In this document: piece by piece, positions 1 through 5,072 of the stretch
Layout: every line of letters starts with the position of its first letter
Position numbering within the stretch: position 1 is the first letter of the stretch
Origin: Pseudomonadota bacterium
GTDB lineage: Bacteria > Desulfobacterota > Desulfobacteria > Desulfobacterales > Desulfobacteraceae
Direction of reading: 5' to 3'
Length of the DNA: 5,072 nt
Assembly (NCBI GenBank): GCA_018812385.1
Contig: JAHJDU010000177.1
Coordinates: 1-5,072 of the forward strand
Notes under the pieces: model-generated
What the model saw: only the letters and a program-made list of their open reading frames with translations
What the model was told of the DNA's origin: nothing
Database searches by the model: none
Made by a program: the position numbers and the translations under genes

Positions 1-99
1 AAGGCAAAAACTTTGTGGATTGAGGCTGCCAATGCTGAAGGTAAGCCAGTTCCCCCACCAAAATTTCGACCGGTCATTTACCAAGCACAATTTGCCTGA
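1..99 (+). CDS. C-terminal end of an unidentified protein (5' partial)
   Basis: Frame 1 is open from the window edge to a TGA at 97-99 and gives 32 residues. They include the protein-like stretches TLWIEAANAEGKPVPPP and KFRPVIYQAQFA. The sequence turns strongly AT-rich right after the stop, as expected at a gene end. I do not recognise the family. A longer overlapping plus-strand frame running to 313 looks less natural and enters the neighbouring kinase gene, so I prefer the short one. A competing reading exists on the opposite strand: an ATG at 77-75 opens a frame toward the left edge beginning MTGRNFGGGTGLPSALAAS, with no clear Shine-Dalgarno sequence. Only one of these can be the main coding frame, and the window is too short to settle it. 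If the plus-strand call is right, the gene converges on the hybrid kinase with a 148-base gap (100-247) in which I see no strong terminator, only a weak 6-base stem (143-148 with 179-184). Confidence 0.4.
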   Translation, partial: KAKTLWIEAANAEGKPVPPPKFRPVIYQAQFA

Positions 100-247
100 T
101 TTTTATACAAAATTAATTGTCAGTTTTCATTTGGCTAGTGTTCCACTGAGTTTTATCCAGGCAGGTGAGCCACAAAAACAGTGGTATGTCCCCTATTTAT
201 CCTCATCTTCATCAATATCATATAGCATACAGAAACAAGATATCTAT

Positions 248-2209
248 CTAATTTTTCCCCAGCACTTCACGTATCTTTTGAGCAAGATCCTTGATATTAA
301 AAGGCTTCATTAAAAAACCCTTAATGCCCAGAGATGCCGCTTTTTTTTCAGATATGATTTCACTGAATCCTGTACAAAGCAGTATGGGAATATCAGGGCG
401 TATTTTAATCAGTTCAGCCGATAATTTATTTCCAGGCATATCTGGCATAGACATATCAGTGATAATCAGGTCAAATTTATCAGGATTTACACGGAAAGCA
501 TCAAGGGCTTCAAGGCTGCTGGTATATGAAGCAACTTGATACCCCAGGCGCTCCAGTATCTTTTTTTCCATTGTAATTATTGCCTTTTCATCGTCTACAA
601 GCAGAATTTGCTCGGTTCCACCCTGGATTGGTTCTTCTGTTTGAATCACCTGTTGCTCAGAAGATCTCTTCACCGCTGGCAGATAAACATGAAACCGGGT
701 TCCTTTACCAGGTTTACTGAAAACTTGAATACCCCCTTTCATATTTTTAACAATATTGTGAACAAACGACAATCCCATTCCAGTGCTTTTGTTTTGTTTT
801 TTGGTGGAAAAATATGGATCAAAGATTTTTTCTAGTATGTCTTTATTCATTCCCACGCCTTTATCAGCTATAGTTAAACAGGCATGGGTCCCAGGTTTCA
901 TATCAGGATTTATCAGATCAAGTTTTCCAAGTTCAATTTCTTTCAGGCTGACTTTCAGTTCCCCGCCCGTATCCTCCATAGCATGATAGGCATTGGTTGA
1001 AAGACACATTATAATTTGATAAATTTGTGCTGGATCAGCTTTGATTAAACCACAGTCAGCATTGATATCCTGTTTGATATCAACTGTTGTGGGAATTGTC
1101 GATCTAATAAGCTTTAATGCTTCCTTGACAACAGGCTGTATCTTCATCAGTTTTAATTCAACAGTATCTTGATTGGAGAATGTGAGGATCTGTTTTACCA
1201 GGCTCCTGGCTCTTAAGGCACTGGTATAAATTTCGTTCAGGCTGTCTCGGAATGGATTGTCCTCAGGGACATCCTCCAACAGCATTTCTGTATGACCCAT
1301 AATGGGAAAAAGAATGTTGTTAAAATCATGGGCAATGCCGCCTGCCAGGGTGCCAAGGGATTCAATTCTCTGGGTTCGTTGGATCTGGAGTCCCATTTTT
1401 TTGAATTCAGTAATGTCGCGGAAAATTGTTAACTTTGAAATTGATTCGTCTGTGTGAACTATGGGAGAGTTAGAAATATGGTAATTTCTGTTATCTTTTG
1501 GACTGACTATTTCGTAAATGATAGATTCACCTTTCATAACTTTTTCATGGACACACCATGGGCATTTTTCCTCAAGTCCATTCATCACCTTGTGGCAGGC
1601 TTCGCCAGTTGCATCATAGCCTGTCCTTTTAATCATGGCCGGGTTCATGTACTCAATATGAAAGTCAGATGAACAAATAAATATCGCATCATCCATAGCT
1701 TCCATCATTGACCGATATTTTTCTTCGCTCTCCTTCAGCGCCTCTTCTGCTTGTTTGCGCTTGGTGATGTCATATCCCTGGGCCATGGTGAACAAAACAG
1801 TCATGCCGTCTTTAGCATATATATTAGACGAGTTCCAAAGTATTGTCAGAACATTTCCATTTTTGTGAAAAACCGGAATTTCCACAGACTTCCAGTATTC
1901 ACCACTCAAAGCATTTTCGATCTTGATTAATAATTCATCCCGACTCGATTCCGGAAAAAGCATTTTCAGTTTCTTGCCAAGGATTTCTTTGGCAGTATAG
2001 TCTGTCAGATGTTCGAAAGCAGGGTTAAATAGAGTTATTCTGGTTGTGGGGTCCCACACAATAATTGGAGTATTGGTATAGCTGATCAGCTTTTCCAGGT
2101 ACTCTTGAGAAAGATGAAACTCTTCCAGACTATGGTTAAACTCAAGGAGTTCATCTTCTAAATCCCTGACCCTTTGTTTTAATTCTTCATACGTAGGTTT
2201 TATATCCAT
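248..2209 (-). CDS. Cytoplasmic PAS-PAS hybrid sensor histidine kinase with C-terminal receiver
   Basis: This 653-residue protein should autophosphorylate a histidine using ATP and pass the phosphate to its own receiver. A charged coiled coil (about 5-40, starting PTYEELKQRV) is followed by PAS 1 (about 41-150, ending YDITKRKQAEE) and PAS 2 (about 163-270, ending FRDITEF). PAS 2 contains a cysteine cluster: C205-H206, C216 and C219 (CPWC). The HisKA H-box is GGIAHDFNNIL, with H294 as phosphoacceptor. The ATPase domain shows the N-box around N406, G1 at D449-G451-G453, the F-box FDPYFSTK and G2 TGMGLSF (476-482). The receiver (about 534-650) has acidic pair D539/D540, phosphoacceptor D585, T613 and K635, so all key residues are present. 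There is no signal peptide or membrane segment, so it is cytoplasmic. The ATG at 2209 is preceded by AAAGGG about 10 bases upstream. It follows the membrane kinase by 97 bases on the same strand, so co-transcription is likely. A TATACT hexamer in that gap could be a weak promoter. The signal is unknown. Confidence 0.95.
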   Translation of the reverse strand: MDIKPTYEELKQRVRDLEDELLEFNHSLEEFHLSQEYLEKLISYTNTPIIVWDPTTRITLFNPAFEHLTDYTAKEILGKKLKMLFPESSRDELLIKIENALSGEYWKSVEIPVFHKNGNVLTILWNSSNIYAKDGMTVLFTMAQGYDITKRKQAEEALKESEEKYRSMMEAMDDAIFICSSDFHIEYMNPAMIKRTGYDATGEACHKVMNGLEEKCPWCVHEKVMKGESIIYEIVSPKDNRNYHISNSPIVHTDESISKLTIFRDITEFKKMGLQIQRTQRIESLGTLAGGIAHDFNNILFPIMGHTEMLLEDVPEDNPFRDSLNEIYTSALRARSLVKQILTFSNQDTVELKLMKIQPVVKEALKLIRSTIPTTVDIKQDINADCGLIKADPAQIYQIIMCLSTNAYHAMEDTGGELKVSLKEIELGKLDLINPDMKPGTHACLTIADKGVGMNKDILEKIFDPYFSTKKQNKSTGMGLSFVHNIVKNMKGGIQVFSKPGKGTRFHVYLPAVKRSSEQQVIQTEEPIQGGTEQILLVDDEKAIITMEKKILERLGYQVASYTSSLEALDAFRVNPDKFDLIITDMSMPDMPGNKLSAELIKIRPDIPILLCTGFSEIISEKKAASLGIKGFLMKPFNIKDLAQKIREVLGKN

Positions 2210-2306
2210 TTAAAACTGTCCCTTTACTATTAAAATGAAAAAAAATGGAATAGTATAAAATTTAAAACCGGGTAATATCCCCTGTAAATACGAACAGCCA
2301 ATTCGA

Positions 2307-3875
2307 TCAACAGGGTATTTCAATATTTATCCTGGTTCCTTTGCCATTACCGGATTGAATCTCAAAGGTTCCGCCCAATAGTGAGGTTCTTTCTTTCATG
2401 CTTAAAAGACCTATATGTTTTTCACCACTTTCCTCAAAATTTTTGTTTATATCAAACCCTTTACCGTCATCCTGGATAAAACCTGTGATTCGGGTAATTT
2501 CACGTTTAAGGGATATTACAACATTTTTTGCCTCTGCATGTTTTGCAACATTATTTAATGCCTCCTGCACAATCCTGTAGATAGTTATCTCCAGATTTTC
2601 GTTTCTGTATTCATCAAATTCAACTGTTTCCAGTTTGGTTTTTATCTTTGTTCTTTTGGTAAAGCTATTTAAAAACCAGCGCAATGTTGGAATAAGGCCA
2701 AGGTCATCAAGCATGCTCGGTCTCAGATCAAGGGAAAGGTTTCGAACCTGATCTGACATATTATCCACAATTGAAACAGTGTCATCTAATAGTTCCAGGC
2801 AAGAGTCTGGAATATCATTCCGGAGATTACTAAGATTGAAGCCTATGGCTGTTAGCGTCTGTCCCATTGCATCATGCAGCTCAAGAGAAATCCTCTTGCA
2901 TTCATCCTCCCTGGTATCTATCAGCCGCCGTGTAAGAAAACGAAGTCGGTTTTCAGCTTTTTGGACATTTTCTTCATTTCTTATACGTTCCGTGATATCC
3001 CTTGTTACGCCAAATACCATAGCCTTGTTTTTGATTTTAAAACTCCCGGGCGTTATCTCCACAGGAAAAACAGTCCCGTCCTTTTTTTTATGGTAACGAA
3101 CAGGGATATTGATTTTTCCATCTGTAATCACTTTTTTGATGGGGCTTTTAGGAATTCCATGTTCTGCTATAATATTTTTATTGTGTAATTGTAAAAATTC
3201 CTGGTTTGTATAACCATAGAGCCTTGATGCAGCTTTATTGCTGTTGACGAATATTCCTGTCCGGCCATCAAAAATCAGAACAGATTCAGTTACCGAGTTA
3301 AAGAGTCTTTCATACCTTTTTTTACTTTCCCGCAACGCTTCCCCGGCCTGTCTTCTTTCGTCAACCTCTGACTGTAACTCCACATGCGCTGTCTTCAGCT
3401 TTCGGCTGAGTTTTATGCGAGCGCCGAGAAACCAGGCCAGAGCCACAAGCGTGGCAAAATTAAGTGATATTATGATCCAGTATTTTTTTAAAACATCTGG
3501 CAGCGTTATTTTCCCAAGGTCGTAACCGTTCACGGCCTTTAATGTAGCAATGCGGCTGATCCCGTAATAATTTTCTAACTCAACATAAAATGAAGGGTTA
3601 GCCAGGATGAAATCAACTTCACCATTTTTAACAACAGTGTAAATCTGATCATAGGCAATGGGTACTATTGTAAAAGTTTTTCCAGGAATATTTTCGGTCA
3701 AATATTCAGCAGTTGGAGACCATTCTTCCATGTAGCGCTCAGGTCCTCTTTTCGTCAACACACCTATTTTTATTGTCGAATCTTCAGCTAATGCGGCACC
3801 AGCTATAGCCACCAGAAAGATGGCGATGAAAGAAAAAATAACTTTTTTGCTTTTTAATATGATGAAATTTTTCAT
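2307..3875 (-). CDS. Membrane PAS sensor histidine kinase (NarL-type) with a shortened PhnD-like periplasmic domain
   Basis: Numbering is from the ATG at 3875 (522 residues). Residues 1-30 form a signal peptide (lysine-rich start, hydrophobic core, cleavage after ALA). Residues 34-119 match the first part of a PhnD/phosphonate-binding-like domain (IGVLTKRGPE, VDFILANPSFYVELE, SRIATLK). It then jumps to LGKITLPDVLKKYW, which in related kinases is the end of that domain just before the membrane. A transmembrane segment (about 134-150), a coiled coil and a PAS domain (about 189-297, ending GVTRDITERI) follow. The HisKA_3 motif RISLELHDAMGQ gives phosphoacceptor H334. The ATPase has N-box EALNNVAKHA (N441/N442), G1 DDGKGFD (469-475) and GLLSMKER (489-496), so the catalytic core looks intact. 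HisKA_3 kinases usually pair with LuxR-type regulators; none is here. An in-frame ATG at 3902 would add nine residues, but it lies inside an inverted repeat with no ribosome site. The ATG at 3875 has GGA seven bases upstream and starts the signal peptide naturally. Confidence 0.92.
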   Translation of the reverse strand: MKNFIILKSKKVIFSFIAIFLVAIAGAALAEDSTIKIGVLTKRGPERYMEEWSPTAEYLTENIPGKTFTIVPIAYDQIYTVVKNGEVDFILANPSFYVELENYYGISRIATLKAVNGYDLGKITLPDVLKKYWIIISLNFATLVALAWFLGARIKLSRKLKTAHVELQSEVDERRQAGEALRESKKRYERLFNSVTESVLIFDGRTGIFVNSNKAASRLYGYTNQEFLQLHNKNIIAEHGIPKSPIKKVITDGKINIPVRYHKKKDGTVFPVEITPGSFKIKNKAMVFGVTRDITERIRNEENVQKAENRLRFLTRRLIDTREDECKRISLELHDAMGQTLTAIGFNLSNLRNDIPDSCLELLDDTVSIVDNMSDQVRNLSLDLRPSMLDDLGLIPTLRWFLNSFTKRTKIKTKLETVEFDEYRNENLEITIYRIVQEALNNVAKHAEAKNVVISLKREITRITGFIQDDGKGFDINKNFEESGEKHIGLLSMKERTSLLGGTFEIQSGNGKGTRINIEIPC

Positions 3876-3898
3876 AATTTTATCCGGTAAAAATTTAT

Positions 3899-3922
3899 GC
3901 ATTGATCACATATGATCAATGC
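3899..3922. promoter_or_regulatory. Perfect 10-base inverted repeat upstream of the membrane kinase
   Basis: The arms GCATTGATCA and TGATCAATGC are exact reverse complements around a 4-base centre (CATA). The repeat lies 23 bases before the likely kinase start and covers the alternative ATG at 3902. It could be an operator for a dimeric regulator or a stem-loop in the leader of the kinase transcript. The half-sites contain TTGAT and ATCAA, as in FNR-family sites, but they are separated by 8 bases rather than 4, so it is not a standard FNR site. Read on the plus strand, the stem is followed by six T residues (3924-3929) and resembles a weak intrinsic terminator, although no plus-strand gene is seen that would need one. 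Confidence 0.5.
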
Positions 3923-4455
3923 GTTTTTTCTTAAAAGATTAAAATATATGCACATATATATATTTGCCATAGTCTGAAAAATTCCCAAACCATAAAATAA
4001 AACCACCGGAATTCTTTTAATATTCCAGTCAATTCTTATAAAAATCAACGTACAATATATTGTGATGTAAAGTAAATAAATTTTCACAAATTAAATTCAT
4101 ATATATGGGAAAAGGCATAACCAAATTAACCAAGATCCCAGGAAACATAATTGGAGAAAAAAATTAAGCGATATCCATTCTTATATGGTGCGGACTATGT
4201 CTATAATGAAACTCCCCTAATGCCGGATTTAAAAGCCCGGACTATTGGCAATAGGCCAGACTTTTCAGGATTTGAAAAATCCCCCAGACTATCCTCAGTG
4301 AAGTCCACACTTTATTCAAAATCATCCAATTACAACATGTGGCATATAATTTTTTTTATCCCCAGGTACAATAGTAAACTTAATTGGCGACTACCATATA
4401 TATTTTATTTCTTTGAATTTCACATAAGAGCAAAAGCGTGGTGTGTGGATTAGTG
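3923..4455. other. Gene-free AT-rich intergenic region
   Basis: I see no convincing gene in these 533 bases. The left part (to about 4150) is very AT-rich, with ATATAT runs near 3953-3963. It must hold the leader and probably the promoter of the minus-strand kinase, but I find no clear -35/-10 pair. A small minus-strand frame (3872-4087) and a plus-strand frame opening with TTG at 4151 are present; both lack ribosome sites and look accidental. From about 4190 to 4310 the composition becomes less AT-rich, with several short palindromes: CTATT-GGC-AATAG at 4242-4254 and GGATTT-GAA-AAATCC at 4268-4282. This could be a decayed gene or element remnant. Confidence 0.5.
4191..4292. repeat. Three short GACTAT-containing repeats at 47-base spacing
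   Basis: CGGACTAT occurs at 4191-4198 and 4238-4245, and CAGACTAT at 4285-4292, each exactly 47 bases after the previous one. In front of the second and third copies is a related stretch: GGATTT, then an A-rich run, then a C-run, at 4225-4238 and 4268-4285. This suggests an imperfect duplication of about 25 bases, although the middles of the two 47-base units are not alike. Function is unknown. Chance cannot be excluded for motifs this short. Confidence 0.3.
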
Positions 4456-5072
4456 TTAGAAAAAAATCCAAAAATGTGAAATCCTTTGTACAGATTTTAT
4501 AAAATTCTCTTTTGTATTCAGGGCATGTTTTACAATATCCGTTTGTGAAGGATATTTGGTTTTCCAATGATCAATGTTCTTCTGACAATACCCAGGGTTC
4601 TTTTTTCCTGCATTCTGTTTACCATATTTCCAGTAAACCTTTCCGTTGAAAGGGGACAGTCCAGTAAATGAGTGATCTTCCATTTCTTGTGTAAAATAAA
4701 AAAGAGTGTGGGCAACGAGCTGGGCAGGGATTCTTCCGGGCCAGGGATCGCCGAATCTATGATCAACATCATTGAAATACCAGTGATCCCAAGTACGCAA
4801 TCCCCAGTTTAAAGCCTTAAACCGTTCCTGGTCTTTTTTTTCCTGAAGAATCACAGACCATACCAAGGCCTGGGGAACAAAATATTTTTGAGCCATATCA
4901 GGGATACATGACCCAGCTTTAAAGTCCTGATAAATTTTGTTAAAAAGCTCATCATTTTTTTGGGCATATTTGGCAATGGTTTCTCTGTGGATATTTAAAC
5001 GCTGAGCAATACGAACAAGGGGGATGCCAAGGCGTGTCATCAAAGCGACTTTAATCTGCGTGGAAAATTCCT
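4456..5072 (-). CDS. Helix-turn-helix protein resembling the front of a DNA methyltransferase-like family, probably truncated (5' partial)
   Basis: The frame is open to the right edge; an internal TTG (5043) and ATG (5040) exist, but the open frame reads on, and the helix-turn-helix appears to begin upstream of them, so the true start is probably outside. The visible part begins with a helix-turn-helix (LGIPLVRIAQRLNIHRETIAKYA), followed by a second helical segment (IPDMAQKYFVPQALVWSVIL). Next is a distinctive block: DQERFKALNWGLRTWDHWYF, then RFGDPWPGRIPAQLVAHTLF. From memory, this block in related proteins leads straight into the SAM-binding motif of N4/N6-type DNA methyltransferases (like GDLVFDPMAGGG). 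Here, after YFTQ (about 4687), the sequence instead reads EMEDHSFTGLSPFNG and runs 75 more residues to a TAA without a recognisable FxGxG or DPPY motif. The other two minus-strand frames do not restore it. I infer a non-catalytic or decayed protein that may still bind DNA. The family link is recalled, not searched. Confidence 0.6.
   Translation of the reverse strand, partial: EFSTQIKVALMTRLGIPLVRIAQRLNIHRETIAKYAQKNDELFNKIYQDFKAGSCIPDMAQKYFVPQALVWSVILQEKKDQERFKALNWGLRTWDHWYFNDVDHRFGDPWPGRIPAQLVAHTLFYFTQEMEDHSFTGLSPFNGKVYWKYGKQNAGKKNPGYCQKNIDHWKTKYPSQTDIVKHALNTKENFIKSVQRISHFWIFF

Noticed and set aside
143..184. A possible terminator between the convergent genes (CCACTG paired with CAGTGG)
   Set aside because: The stem is only 6 bases with a 30-base loop and no T-run follows on either strand.
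20..313. A 97-residue plus-strand frame with a serine run
   Set aside because: It starts at a TTG without a ribosome site and extends into the 3' end of the hybrid kinase on the other strand. The short frame ending at 99 looks more natural.
2210..2306. A possible promoter for the hybrid kinase (TATACT as -10)
   Set aside because: No acceptable -35 hexamer lies at the right distance, and AT-rich DNA gives such hexamers by chance.
3872..4087. A 71-residue hydrophobic minus-strand frame whose stop overlaps the likely kinase start (ATGA), as in translationally coupled genes
   Set aside because: There is no Shine-Dalgarno sequence before its ATG, the residues (Ile, Tyr, Phe, Leu) are what AT-rich noncoding DNA yields by chance, and it runs through the palindrome. 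The ATGA overlap alone is weak evidence.
4151..4453. A 100-residue plus-strand frame starting at TTG
   Set aside because: It has a rare start codon, no ribosome site, no recognisable domain, and crosses several short palindromes and repeats. It may at most be a remnant.
4530..4772. An 80-residue minus-strand frame inside the helix-turn-helix gene, considered as the continuation of the methyltransferase-like protein after a frameshift
   Set aside because: Neither this frame nor the third frame gives a SAM-binding motif or DPPY, so a simple frameshift does not explain the divergence.

Overview
The window is an AT-rich stretch of bacterial chromosome dominated by signal transduction genes on the minus strand. 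Two features suggest a sulfate-reducing deltaproteobacterium (Desulfobacterales): the N-terminal 'PTYEELKQRVRDLE' coiled-coil opening of one kinase, and the PhnD-type periplasmic sensor kinase architecture of the other. That assignment rests on recalled family knowledge, not on a search.

Layout from left to right. Positions 1-99 hold what looks like the C-terminal end of a plus-strand gene entering from outside. It is convergent with a large minus-strand gene at 248-2209, a soluble PAS-PAS histidine kinase with a C-terminal receiver. Upstream of that, 97 bases away and on the same strand, lies a second kinase (2307-3875). It has a signal peptide, the first part of a PhnD-like periplasmic domain, one transmembrane segment, a PAS domain and a NarL-type (HisKA_3) catalytic core. 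The two probably form a small operon. A 24-base inverted repeat sits just in front of the likely start of the membrane kinase. Positions 3923-4455 have no convincing gene. Positions 4456-5072 carry the minus-strand remainder of a helix-turn-helix protein whose sequence resembles the front part of a DNA methyltransferase-like family.

How the genes may work together. Both kinases retain their H, N and G boxes and look catalytically intact, but they are of different classes and no DNA-binding response regulator is in the window. The most notable feature is that two genes appear to have lost pieces. The membrane kinase seems to lack, in frame, most of its ligand-binding domain. The helix-turn-helix protein departs from its family just where the SAM-binding motif is expected. 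I see no CRISPR array, tRNA, rRNA, complete insertion sequence or clear novel system. The window reads as ordinary sensor-kinase territory with signs of local gene erosion.
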